NCBI GenBank assembly: GCA_043228905.1
Contig: JBHGNT010000008.1
Location: 19,344,001-19,408,000 of the forward strand
From: Azolla caroliniana
Lineage: Eukaryota > Polypodiophyta
Reading direction: 5' to 3'
Length of the DNA: 64,000 nt
This document shows positions 12,838 to 23,952 of this stretch, one piece after another (position 1 is the first letter of the stretch; each line of letters starts with the position of its first letter). The translations under genes and the position numbers were made by a program. Under the pieces are notes generated by a model. It was not told where the DNA came from and did no database searches. It was given only the letters and a program-made list of their open reading frames with translations.

Positions 12838-13153
12838 CACGAGACTCTATTAAGAAAATAATAGTTCTATGTAATACTTTGTACATCGTATGTGTTCAGT
12901 GAACACTTTTATACAAGTCCATACGGACTGATAGAAGTACGATGTACTTCAATGCTCACACAAGCATCTAACACTAACTATGAGACATTAACTACCTAGT
13001 AGTCTAGGCTGCTACTAGGCTTCCAGTTACTGATGGATCCGGCTAACCGGCTCCCCAGCTCACCGACTCACCGATCCGGCTCATCCTTCCGGATGCCGAT
13101 CCGGCTTAGGCTTATTCAGCCGATCCGGATCCGGTTGAGCTTGCCACTCAACA
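12715..13153 (-). repeat. Chimeric LTR: start of C joined to the rest of B
   Basis: Bases 12715 to about 12790 match the first part of the C LTR at 49821. After the (GA)n tract at 12788-12833 the sequence stops matching C and instead matches the B LTR (AGAAGACAC..., then as at 18313-18399 and 43009-43247) through to CTCAACA at 13153. The switch falls exactly in the GA tract present in both LTR types. The simplest reading is a deletion by recombination between two GA microsatellites, which removed the rest of the left C LTR, the 3' part of C and the start of B. Confidence 0.75.
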
Positions 13154-13675
13154 CTCCCCGTCAAGCTCAACTTGAGGTCGGATTGTAGTGTTAGTCTCCA
13201 TGGCAGCCAAACCTTCCACCCGGCTCCTTCTGGAGTCACTCCGCCTTGTTCGCACTCCTCGTCCGGTCCGGTCCCGTTTGCCACGACCCCTCTGGTTCTG
13301 CGCGCCTCGACCTCCCGGTCGGCTTGTTTGCTCAACAGGCCCAATTCAGCTACCTCGCTGCTGTGACTCCGGCGCTTGTTGACCCACCGGTTCCTCCGTG
13401 TTGGCGTCGACGTCCGCTGCATTCTCGTTCGCTTGACCTCCAGTTGATCCGGTTCTTTCAAATTTGTCTGTTGAGCCGAATCGGTTGTCTCCGACTCGTT
13501 CCAGCTCTTGTCCGAATCGGTAGCTCCCAATTCGTCTTCTGGTTTCAAGCCCTTCACCACATCGGACCAGGTTCGGGTCTTGGCCTTCTTCTTCTGGTCA
13601 GCTCTGTCCTTCTTGACTCTGCTGCCGCTGCCGCTTGCTCCAACTTGTTCGGATGTGTCAACTTCCTTTGTCGAC

Positions 13676-16600
13676 TCAGCTCCTTTCTTCTTCTTTCTCT
13701 CCCTTTGTCGGTTCTTCCCTCACTGGCGCAATCGACAGTTTCTTTGCCTTTGCCCGTTCTAGCGTTCTCCCCCTCAAGTGTGGCACGTCGAGATGCTGAA
13801 CACCAAGCATTTTGGTGAAGTGCTGCAACTTGTCCGTTCCAAGCGGTTTGGTGAAGATGTCAGCAACTTGTCGATCCGTATGAACATACCGAAGTTCGAC
13901 TTCACCGCTCAGGACACACTCATGCACGAAGTGGTAGTGCACTTCTATATGCTTTGTGTGAGCATGGAATACGGGGTTCTTGGCGAGCTGCATGCTGCTT
14001 ATGTTGTTGTAGTAGAGCAGGATCGGGGTCGGCACCTCAATCCGTAGGTCTTGTAGTAGTCGCCGAAGCCAAATGGCTTCACAGGTGGCAATGGTAGCGC
14101 CCCGGTATTCAGCCTCAGTTCTCGAAAGGGCCACTGTTGGCTGCTTTTTGCTGCTCCACGCAACAACCGCGCTACCAAGGGAAAACATATAGCTGAAGGT
14201 GGATCGGCGATTCGATGCATCGTCGGCCCAGTCGGCATCGGTGTAGCCGACTAGCTCTTCAGTTATACCATGCCGGTATAACAGTCCCCGTTCCTTTGTG
14301 CCACTCACATATCACAAAATTCGATGTGCGCACAGAAGGTGCTCCACGGTCGGCTTCTGCATACATTGGTTGATCACGCCAACCGGATAATTGATGTCGG
14401 GTCGGGCGATTGTCAAATATATAAGGCTTCCGACGATTTGTCGGAACCGCTTCTTATCGCAGGCCGGTCCGGAGTCGGGACAAAGCATCTGGTTCCGATC
14501 CAGGGGTGTGGAGATCAGTCGGCATTCCGTCATGCCGAACTTGTACAACATAGTCAAGACATAGTGTCTTTGTGAGAGCAGTATGCCGTCAGGGGTTCGA
14601 ATCACCTCGATCCCAAGGAAATAGTGAAGGTCCCCCAGGTCCTTCATCTCAAATGCGTCCGATAGATGGGACTTGACTTGGCTGATTTCATCTAGTCCGG
14701 GTCCGGTGATGACTAGATCATCAACATACAACAAGATGCAAACCGAACCGTCCGGACCTTGTCGGATGAACAACGAAGAGTCAGACTTGGAGGCCGCAAA
14801 CCCCATCTTACGCAACCGGTGCCTGATCTTCGCATTCCAAGGTTGGGGGGATTGCTTCAGGCCATAAAGTGACTTCTTCAGTCGGCATACCGCCGACTTG
14901 TTCATCCCCGACTGGAAACCGGGGGGTTGGGTCATAAAGACCTCTTCTTCAAGATCGCCTTGAAGAAATGCATTCTTCACAATCCATCTGGTGAAGATGT
15001 CACCCCCTTGCCGCAACAACCGCCAACACCACATGAACCGTCGTCATCTTCGCTACCGGAGCGAAGGTCTCGTCGTAGTCGATTCCGTGGGTCTGCGTGT
15101 ATCCCTTTGCCACTAACCGGGCCTTGCACCGGTTAACCGAACCGTTGGCATTGTATTTTACCTTGTACACCCACTTACATCCGATTGGTTTACAATGTCG
15201 AGGAGGGTCAACTAGGTCCCATGTGTTGTTGGCATCAAGTGCCCGCATCTCTTCCTCCATAACGGCACACCAATTTGTGTCCTTTGCCGCTTCTGTGTAG
15301 CTCTCCGGCTCACACACTTCCGCCACCTTGGTCATGTACGCATAGTGATGCGCCATGTACTCATTGTACCCGTACCGCGTCACGGGGTTCTTCAGGTGGG
15401 AAGACTGGTGTAACTTGGTATTACCTGGTTTGGGGCTCTTCTTGGCCGGGTCGGACTTCATTCCCGAAGATCTGCCTTCATCCTTCCCGGAGTCGGAATC
15501 GCTTCGATCCGACTCAACGTTGCAAGTTTTATATTCCGGCATTTTCTTCTTCCCCTTCTCTTTGTGCGTGAACCGTCTCCTCAGTTCCTTGCGCGGGTAG
15601 AGCACGACAGAGTCTCCATTACTCGCCGGTTCCTCATCCGACTGGTCATCCCGACTCAGCTGCTCACTCAGTCCACTTAACCGAAATGAGATTGGACTCT
15701 CTTCTAGAGTGCCCAGGTCTTCATCTTCTATCTGGACCGGTTCAGGCTCACTAGCCTCATCCTCCGATATCAGGTCGGGGTTGGAAGTCGGAGCCGGTAA
15801 GACATACCATGATGCTGTCTCATCAAACTCAACATCTCGGCTAACTCGGACCTGCTTCGTCCGAGGGTTATAACACTTATACCCCTTTTGCTCATGCGAG
15901 TAACCGAACAAGATGCATTTCTCCGACTTTGCATCCAACTTCCTCCGCTTCTCATCCGGCACATGCACATATGCAATGCTACCGAATATCCGAAGGCGTC
16001 TCAAATTCGGCTTGTGTCCGAAATACAGCTCATGTGCGGACACCTTGTCACCGATCCGGTTTTGGATGTAGACGGTCGTCCGGACCGCCTCCGCCCAGTA
16101 GAAATGGGGCATGCTCTTCTCCTCTAGCATTGCCCTTGCCGCGTCGATAATCGACCGGTTCTTCCTTTTGGCCACACCGTTTTGCTTCGGTGTGTATTTG
16201 CAGCTGAACTCTCTCCGAATTCCTTTTTGCTACAGATAATTGTTGAATTGGCCGGAAAAATATTCTTTTCCGCCATCCGACCGCAAGCACCTGATCTTCC
16301 TCTTTGTTTCCCGTTCAACCAACCTTTGATGGTTCCGGAAACACTCGAAGACTTCACTCTTCCGCTCAATGACGTAGATCCATGTGTGCCGGTTGTAGTC
16401 GTCGATGAAGGAGACGAAACACCAACTCCCACCAAGACTAACGTTCTATGCCGGTCCCCATACATCCGAATGAATAGGGTCGAGCTTGTTACGGCTACGA
16501 TTTCATTCGGTGGGGAATGGAAGCCGGTGTTGCCTCCCGAGTTGGCAGGCTTCACATATTTGGGCCTTCCGGCCATTGAACTTCAACAAACCGAAAACAA

Positions 16601-17100
16601 CTTGTTTCGTTTGCAGGTCTTGAAGCCTCCGGTAATTGACGTGGCCGATCCGCTTGTGCTAGAAATCAATATCCGATTCAATCTTCTGTCCTTTGGCGAA
16701 CAAAGCGGTGCCGACGTCATTGGTGTCGAGGATGAACATCCTCCCTTCTCTGCGCCCTTGCACAATAATCTGGTCCTCTTCTTCGATGAACCACCCAAGG
16801 TGCGTAAACCGCACGTGCATCCCCTGGTCAACAATCTGATTGACTGACACTAGGTTCTTCGTGATAGTCGGAATGTGTAATACGTTCATCAACTTCCCCC
16901 TCCTGTTCGACGTGGCTCAAAGGGACTTCTCTGATATGCATGATTGGGTGAGGAGTGTCGTCTCCGGTTTCGATGACTCCCGGTTGTTCCGGTTTATCCA
17001 CAAAGGAGAACCACTCTTTGTGGCTCGTCATGTGATTCAACGCACCGGAATCAACGTACCCCGACTTCCTCCGATTTGGAAGTGGTCTTCTTCATTGAGT
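13676..17100 (-). pseudogene. Copia B pol: protease, integrase, RT, RNase H
   Basis: Read on the minus strand, the parts in order are a protease/pre-integrase region (16659-17040, with a NHMTSHKEWF block), the integrase core (16.1-16.6 kb, broken), integrase C-terminus and linker (15000-16175), reverse transcriptase (14312-15034, with CILLYVDDLVI as catalytic motif) and RNase H (13676-14308, with GYTDADWADD, SRTEAEYRG and KHIEVHYHF). The order protease-integrase-RT-RNase H is the Ty1/copia order. The frame changes near 14310, 15010 and 16180, and an in-frame stop interrupts the integrase, so this copy is inactive. Domain loss is minor compared with copia A. Confidence 0.85.
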
Positions 17101-17188
17101 TAGCCTCGTGTTTCATCACCAAGGCTGGCCATTTACCGACTTTTCCGGTTTTGGATCCTCCCGATCCTTCTGCGTAGTGTGAGTATTG

Positions 17189-18079
17189 TCAGTTCTCTCT
17201 GCTGGCCTTGTCGGATTCGGATCTGTCTGAATCGGCGTGCTTCTTCCAACACTCGCTTTCTTTGTGGCCCTTTTTACCACAGTTCCAGCATTCTGCGTTG
17301 GCCTTTGCTTGCCGGCCTCTAGCGCCGCCTTGACTCCCCCTGCTTGTGGAGGGTCCGGAACTGCTGTCGGCACGTTCTCTGTGCCTTCGGTCCTCCTCTT
17401 GCCGGCTGCTACCATTGCGAGCCGAGCCGCCTCGTCCACCATGCCCATGGGGCCGATCAGCCTCCATGTACAGCATCCGGATGTCGGTGGGTGCACCTGT
17501 TGATGCACCGGTGTGGTTCTCCTCTACAAGGAGCATCGACTGTAAGTAGAAAAATGACGACGTATTTTCCCTTGTACACACAACAATTCGGAATGCTCCG
17601 AACTTTGACGCCAAACCTCCGAGACAGATTTGCACCATATCGACTTCTTTGATATTCACATCGATGGAGGCCAGAGAGTCGCAAATGTCCTTGATTTTGG
17701 AGTTGTAGTCTGCCACCGACAAGTTGCATTGTTGTAGGTTGCTCAGCTCTTGTCGAAGTTGAAGCTTCCTAGCTGTAGTGCTTGTGGCGAAAATCTTCTT
17801 CAGATTTCCCCAAGCATCTTTCGGCGTTTTTGCATCCCGAATGTAGCTTAGGAGTTGTTCGCCCACACAAGACGCGAAGCAGTACAATACTCTGCTCGCC
17901 GACTGTTCCCACACTGGGAAATTTCTGTGTGTCGATTCGGGTGTTGTGTCATTTGATCCATCGACATAGCTCCAGTAGCTATGCCCAAGCGGGTACTGGT
18001 GCATCTTGTAGGACCAAGACGCGTAGTTGTTTCTGTCGAGCTTCTCCGTCAGAAGCGAGCTAGCCATGGCTCTATCCAT
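17189..18079 (-). CDS. Copia B gag (capsid-nucleocapsid)
   Basis: This 296-residue Ty1/copia gag starts MDRAMASSLLTEKLDRNNYA. The capsid region (UBN2/Retrotran_gag-like) covers roughly residues 10-190 and contains SYKMHQY and AKTPKDAWGNLKKIF. An arginine-glycine-rich stretch follows, then a CCHC zinc knuckle, CWNCGKKGHKESEC, near residue 270. Gag packages the element RNA. The frame is intact, unlike most of the pol. Confidence 0.85.
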   Translation of the reverse strand: MDRAMASSLLTEKLDRNNYASWSYKMHQYPLGHSYWSYVDGSNDTTPESTHRNFPVWEQSASRVLYCFASCVGEQLLSYIRDAKTPKDAWGNLKKIFATSTTARKLQLRQELSNLQQCNLSVADYNSKIKDICDSLASIDVNIKEVDMVQICLGGLASKFGAFRIVVCTRENTSSFFYLQSMLLVEENHTGASTGAPTDIRMLYMEADRPHGHGGRGGSARNGSSRQEEDRRHRERADSSSGPSTSRGSQGGARGRQAKANAECWNCGKKGHKESECWKKHADSDRSESDKASREN

Positions 18080-18150
18080 CGGTTTTACCTGTTCTTCTTG
18101 GTTGGTTTTCCTTTCAAGCTATGTCGGCTGTAGAGGTTCTCAACCCTCTC

Positions 18151-18162
18151 GCTCTGATACCA
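18151..18162 (-). other. Copia B primer binding site
   Basis: The minus strand reads TGGTATCAGAGC directly next to the 5' LTR. This is the complement of the 3' end of plant initiator Met tRNA, the usual copia primer. Confidence 0.85.
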
Positions 18163-18250
18163 TGTAAAGAATAGCGTGTGGAAGCAAGTAGGAAACTGAA
18201 GACAGAAAAATACGTAGGTTTAATGGAGAGCTTGAATATACGCAGTACGC

Positions 18251-18317
<67 letters not shown>

Positions 18318-18399
18318 CACAAGACTCTATTCAGAAAATAATAGTTCTCTGTAATACTCTGTACATCGTATGTGTTCAGTGAACACTTTTATACAAGTC
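18163..18399 (-). repeat. Copia B 5' LTR, inner half
   Basis: The LTR starts TGTAAAGAATAGCG next to the primer site. It contains a (GA)n tract at about 18253-18315 and is cut after ATACAAGTC by copia A. The other half resumes at 43009. Its first 85 bases differ from the left LTR, which exposed the chimera at 12715. Confidence 0.8.
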
Positions 18400-18754
18400 T
18401 ATTGAGAATCAAGCTCACCTTGAGAGTGAATAGACACTCCAACGGTTAAGAGTCACCATTAAGTCACCTCTTTGTATTCTAGCATTTAGTATGAGTCATA
18501 AAATCATATTCTATGACACATAACTTATGAGCTTTCACATTCCCCATGCTCCATGAGCCTTGTAGTTAATGAAGAGAGAGGGTGACTATATAAAGCACCC
18601 TCCTCCCACCTTGTATTTGGTTGAGTCTTTCTCCTTTGTTAAGATACTTTTAACCTTGCGTATACTCTGTGTGTGTGTGTGTCTCTCTCTATCTCACACA
18701 CACACAGTTCACACCTATTCCGCTTCACAAGAATCCATCTCTTGATTCTTTTCA
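18400..18754 (+). repeat. Copia A left (5') LTR
   Basis: The LTR ends ...CTTGATTCTTTTCA directly before the primer site and contains a CTATATAA promoter-like stretch near 18593 and short (GT)n/(CA)n runs. It matches 42625-43008 apart from one 23-base gap and scattered substitutions. Confidence 0.85.
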
Positions 18755-18766
18755 TGGTATCAGAGC
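18755..18766 (+). other. Copia A primer binding site
   Basis: TGGTATCAGAGC directly follows the left LTR, complementary to initiator Met tRNA. Confidence 0.85.
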
Positions 18767-18913
18767 GATTTGGTAGCTCGATCTAGCCCATTCGCCTCAT
18801 CGTGATCGTGTGTTGTGCTCCACGCCGACGACCAAGAACCGGCTCATCGCTATCGTAGCTTCGCTACATAGCACACATTCGAAGACAGAAGAAGAAGAAG
18901 AAGAACCAACATA

Positions 18914-19938
18914 ATGAATACTCAAATGGGAGCGCTCTCCCTACCGAGAAGTTGGATCGAAACAACTTCGCATCTTGGGAGTACAAGATGCACCAATACC
19001 TTGTCGGACAAGGCTATTGGAGCTACATCAAAGGAGCGCATGAAGACCGACCCGCCGAAGCGGCTCCCGGATACGCGACATGGGAGCAAGCCGCAAGCCG
19101 CGTGATGTATTGTTTGGCGACATGTGTTCATGACCACATGCTCGGTTACATTCGAGAAGCCAAGACACCGAAGGAAGCATGGGAAAATCTATGAAAGATT
19201 TTTGCCGCCAACACGACCGCGAGGAAGCTTCAAGTCTGCCAAGAGTTGAACAACATTCAACAAAGGGACATGTCCATCACGACATACACCTCAAAGATCA
19301 AGGAGCTTTGCGATTCTCTCGGCTCAATAAGCGTAAATATCGATGATGATGAGATGGTTCAAATATGCCTCAGCGGCCTCGCACCACGGTTCGGCGCGAT
19401 GTGAACCGCTGTTCTAGCACGGGAGAAATCTCCCTCCTTCTTCGAGCTCCAATCAACGCTATTGGTCGAAGAAAACCATGTGCGTACAATGAGCAATGAG
19501 TCGGAAGGCCACATGCTCTATATGCAATCGAACGGAGGAAGAGGACGCGGACGAGCGAGAGGCCGATTAGGCCAAGGACAAGGCGGACGAGGTTCGACCT
19601 ACGACAACAACTCCCAATTTCGGCCGCAAAATGGAAGCCAACGAGGAACCTTCGCAAGAAGGGGGAGCTTCCACTCTGGCCCGAGCCGTCAAAACGTAAC
19701 CGAATGTGGATATTGCGGAAAGCTTGGCCACCACGAAGAAGAGTGCCAAAAGGAGATGCGTGAATCGCTTTCCACAAGCCGACAACTCACGAATTACGCG
19801 CACAATTCCGACTACGAAGAGTATAGCGGGATGTACGGGCACAACTCTGACTACGAAGATCGTGGTGGAATGTATGCACACAACTCCGACCGTGGCGGAA
19901 TGTTCATGATGAAACATGGAGCAAACTCTATAACATGT
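18914..19938 (+). pseudogene. Copia A gag, decayed
   Basis: This is the same gag family as copia B and C: FASWEYKMHQYLVGQGYW, then AKTPKEAWENL, then a glycine-arginine-rich stretch and a CCHC knuckle (CGYCGKLGHHEEEC, near 19710). It is inactive. A one-base deletion near 18930 shifts the N-terminus relative to C, and in-frame TGA codons lie near 19192 and 19402. A repeated AHNSDYE segment precedes the break. The frame is cut at ACATGT (19933-19938) and resumes in phase at 39123. Confidence 0.8.
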
Positions 19939-19967
19939 TCGCGTTCACAAGTGGAAGAATCGCGCAT
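19939..19967 (+). repeat. Left terminal inverted repeat
   Basis: It begins TCGCGTTCACAAGTGGAAG. The next ten bases continue the match with two mismatches to the inverted right end at 39094-39122. Both mismatches are transitions. Confidence 0.85.
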
Positions 19968-20022
19968 AAATGGAAGGATAAGGGAAATTTTAGGGGTTTT
20001 TCAGTGATTTTACAAAACACAT

Positions 20023-20178
20023 TGATACCAGTATCATACATGTTCAAACATACTATGAAAAAGGTTAAAAATCCACAAACTTTACAACCAATGTTATTTT
20101 ACACAACTAAAAAAAGACGAATTTCAAAAAGATACATTCTCAATTTATATCACAAACTTTACAACCAATGTTATTTTA
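20023..20178. repeat. Subterminal repeats at the left end
   Basis: A 14-bp palindrome TGATACCAGTATCA (20023-20036) is followed by two identical 28-bp direct repeats beginning CACAAACTTTACAACC at 20074-20101 and 20151-20178. Subterminal repeats of this kind often bind transposases. The palindrome shares the GATAC/GTATC core of the intron array at 34.0-34.4 kb. Confidence 0.7.
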
Positions 20179-22773
20179 TAAGAAACGATTTTTTAGAAAT
20201 CATAAGAATTCAAAACACATGATTTTATATTACTCGATTTGTTACAAGCGGAATGTAGTTACACTTAATAGCCAAATATACATTCATGATCACTCCTCTA
20301 CGGAGAATCACTACTATAACTAATATACAATGACGATTCCTCCTCATCATCCTCGGATGTACCAATCAGTGCATTATCTTCGTCATAAACCAAATGGTTT
20401 GACTCTAGATTATATGTAGCAGATCTCGTTTGCCTTTGACTCGAGCCACCTTGTAGACCTGGTAATTTTTCTTTTATTATATCTATTGTTGACTTCCTTA
20501 ATCGTCCGGCTTTTGTAAGTGTGAAGTCGTACACAATGATATCCACATCAGAGATATCAAGGGTCGAGGTGTTACGAATGTTTCGCTTCCTCTTCCTACC
20601 TCCCCTTCTTGTTTGGCATTCAATCATCTCCAATGTATACTTACCTGTAAAAGCATTTGCACTTCTAGTGTTGTACCAATGAACATTTATAGACTTGATC
20701 GTGTTTTCTATTTCATGCATTAGCACTTCTAGAATTTTACCAACCCAAAATTGGTGGCCATGTGAGTTCTCATCAGCCGGCGTTGCAATCAACATCCCCG
20801 CGGTGAGCTCTTGCAAATTTCCTTGCCATCTAGCTTCGGCTGCTTTGGTCATCCTTGGTCCCACATAAATATCTCTATGTTGTGGATGGACCAAGCTGTC
20901 ATTAATCACATTTACTAGTTGCTCTGGACTTCTATTTACGCGATCATGTTGCAGCGACCATGTGAATGGCGTTTCCAAATTCCAATTATCAACAGATACA
21001 CAATTGTCTATAATTTCTTTCTGATCACTATAAAATACATCCCACCATGACGTGTCTTGTTGTGCGGCATATTTCTTGGCGGCCTCAATATGCTTTCTTT
21101 TTTCTTCTAAGGCTTGGAGCCATGACCGTTTTTGTTCTGATACCAAGTCGCTCTGCAACTGTCCTTTCTTCTCAATTGGCATTTGCTTAGCTCCATGGAC
21201 AATTGTACTCGGCATACAAAGTAATAACTGGCAACCACCTTCAGGTTCCCATGTTGTAGAAGATGAATATTGTTTAGCATACAAAAGTGTAGAACCACTT
21301 ATTCCATTTTTCTTTATCATAAAAATGTGATTGAAACTTATATTGTTTAACTGAGCAAGCACTTTAACATTCCCACCACCCCCATCTAATATATATCTCT
21401 TAAAGTCATATACCTCCTTCAAGTGTAACACTTTTGGGCGTGGTGTATAAGCATCACAAATGACATCAAATAGTTTAGGTAAAGTGAAAGCATCATGCCG
21501 AGACAACTGTCTGGAGAATGTGCTAAACATCTGATCTATATGGTCATGTGTGTGGCCAACCAAAAGGAAATTGACTTTCACTTTCCTAAACAATTCTAGG
21601 TTGACCAACATACTTAGATAGCCAAATACAGTTGAATTTTTGTTCTCTCTAGCAGTATTGTCCAATTGAATGTATAGAACAGGGGGGAAAGGTTGTCCCC
21701 AAGACATCAAAACTCGGTGAATCATTGTAACTGTTAGGTTAGGGTCATTGTGAACATTGGGGTAAGTAATGAAGACGTGAGGTCGAACAAACCTATTATA
21801 AGCCAAGCATCCCACCAAGTGCATTTGAACAAGGCACTCATCATTGACATCTTTGGGGAGCCTCCGCATATGCGGCAAGCATGTCTTCTTCTGGTCCATG
21901 CCATCTATCATTAAGCACATGTATTGTTCGGGCCTCTTCAAACACTTCTCTCTATGATGCATCACCTTCCTTCGTATCCTTTTCCATTGATGTCTTTGCA
22001 CCTTTAGCCAAACTTTTAAGATTTGCACAAATGGAGCAATACCCCATACGTACTTTACGAGGAATAATAACATTTGAAAACCGAGCTCTCCATAATCTTG
22101 TGAATTGGCTATAGGTGATAGACTTATTACGTGAGCCCAGCATATCAGATCGATAGACATCATAAACTTCCCGACGTGTATAATTATCAGAAAGATGCAT
22201 CCTACCTGTAGTGGGCATTATTTCACAATTTAACTGAAAGTAAGTTTTCATCCAGCCAATAGCATGTCTTCCAATTGCACCTTTCATACTTGGAACCTCT
22301 TTACAATTGAGCATCTGATCCCCGCTAAGTAGACGTTGTTGTACTCTATGTAGCCGCATGTTACTAACACATAACGCAATTTTGAATGCAACTCTACATA
22401 TCTGTTGCGCATGGAAGATATAATACTCGAATGATACTTTGATCCCCGTACATTTGTCAGATACTAGTTGCATATGTGACCCGAGGTAAGTGTCTTGCTC
22501 ATCACCGGTCATCGAAAAATAGTATCGCCTTAATTCTCACAACTTTGATTTTCCAATCATAGACATACAACCATGGGCACAACATATTTTTTTGACATCA
22601 AATCCAATTTGTTTATCTGATGTCACCAAGCTAAATCTAGCCAGACGAATTCTTCGTGGGATTCTTCTAATATGCATAGGGCTCCCAGATTTATCTTCAT
22701 GCATAGAGGTTGGTGTAACCTTGTTACAGTCTAATTCTCTGTTGTGACCATCGCCAATGTTATTCAATGTTTC

Positions 22774-23143
22774 TGTTGTATGTATGGCTGGACTAGCCGC
22801 AACACAGGTGTCTATCCGACACTTCTCCAAAGGGGTGGTAGGGATAGGATGTTAATACACGCGTATGATAATTACACTTAAGCACAGACGAAGACAAGAT
22901 CAATAAACATAAGCAAGACTATATTAATTCTTCGTAACTTCATTACAAAACATCGGATCCTTTTATAGGCATCCGGCCAGATTACAATCGGTGCTCTTAG
23001 GCAACCGTTAACCGAAACCGAATCGGTTCGGATCCGGATCGGTTACAACTACCGGATCCGTCCCTCCTAATAATTCTATTCCTATTTCTATATTTATCCG
23101 ATCCGACCTTGCTTTCCCATTTGCCTTCTCTGATCGGCCAACA
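22774..23143 (-). repeat. Gypsy 3' LTR
   Basis: This 370-base LTR starts TGTTGTATGTATGG and ends CGGCCAACA. It is identical to 32462-32831 except for three substitutions (near 22988, 23057 and 23132). Confidence 0.95.
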
Positions 23144-23193
23144 CATGGCACGCCCGTGGGAAAGTGCATTGCACTTCGAACCCACAGCCGGCT

Positions 23194-23919
23194 TCAGTCT
23201 TCCTCCAAAATATCCAGCAAACTCCGCTCAGAGGTTTCAAGTGTTGTCTTGCCTGTGCCGTCTCCGACTTCCGACTGGATTGGCTGCCTTTTCGCATCTT
23301 GCTGCTCCGCCTCTGCTTGTACCGGTGGTACCGGTGTTTCTTCTGTATCCTGTCCGGGTCTGTCCTGCTCTACCTCCGTTCCGTTCCCGGTATCGCTCTC
23401 TCCGGTTTCCACTGGTTGTGTCCTTTCCTCCCCGGATTCGGTACTTTCCTGTCTCCACTCTGCATCATCCCCGGCATCAACCTGTTCTTGCTCCGGAAGT
23501 TCTTCCTCGGGTAATTCTTGCCGGGGTGCATTGTCGGTTGGGTCCTCTTCAGCCGGTCGCTCGCCCTCACTGATGGAGATCGGCGTTGTGTGTCCCTCGG
23601 CTTCCTGTCGCAGTCGGTCCTTCTCGTACCCTTCCAATTCTAGTTGGGTTTCGAGCTGCCCGTCATCCAACCTCTCTACTAACCCTCGGATTTCCTTGAG
23701 ATGCTCTTCTGCTAGAGCATAGAAATCCTCCGACAGTTCTTCCCGGATGTTGACGATACTTTCTTCGTCCATTTTATAGAACCCATCTCCGGTTTTCTTC
23801 CGATTTTCTGCATCAGCTCGGAGTGTCTGCAGTTCAGCTGCCTGTTGTGCCCATTCCCTCCAGAGCTTCTCCGTGCTTTCATTTATGCTAGCCTGAGCTC
23901 GGGTACTCCAACTTGACAT
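23194..23919 (-). CDS. Gypsy accessory frame 2 (unknown)
   Basis: This frame encodes 241 residues starting MSSWSTRAQASINESTEKLW. It is rich in Glu, Gln and Asp and predicted helical, with heptad-like spacing early on (WAQQAAELQTLRADAEN). It follows the 806-codon frame by about 30 bases and may once have been continuous with it. I see no membrane segment, zinc knuckle or enzyme motif. Function is unknown. Confidence 0.5.
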   Translation of the reverse strand: MSSWSTRAQASINESTEKLWREWAQQAAELQTLRADAENRKKTGDGFYKMDEESIVNIREELSEDFYALAEEHLKEIRGLVERLDDGQLETQLELEGYEKDRLRQEAEGHTTPISISEGERPAEEDPTDNAPRQELPEEELPEQEQVDAGDDAEWRQESTESGEERTQPVETGESDTGNGTEVEQDRPGQDTEETPVPPVQAEAEQQDAKRQPIQSEVGDGTGKTTLETSERSLLDILEED

Positions 23920-23952
23920 GATGAACTTAATTCGGCCAACCCCTGCTTTAGC

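Noticed and set aside
13172-13818. Plus-strand frames opposite copia B
   Set aside because: They are antisense shadows of the minus-strand RNase H and tail of copia B and have no family features.
19933-19940. An 8-bp duplication ACATGTTC/ACGTGTTC with shorter termini
   Set aside because: It would make the two terminal repeats start at different bases; a 6-bp duplication gives aligned termini and keeps the copia reading phase.
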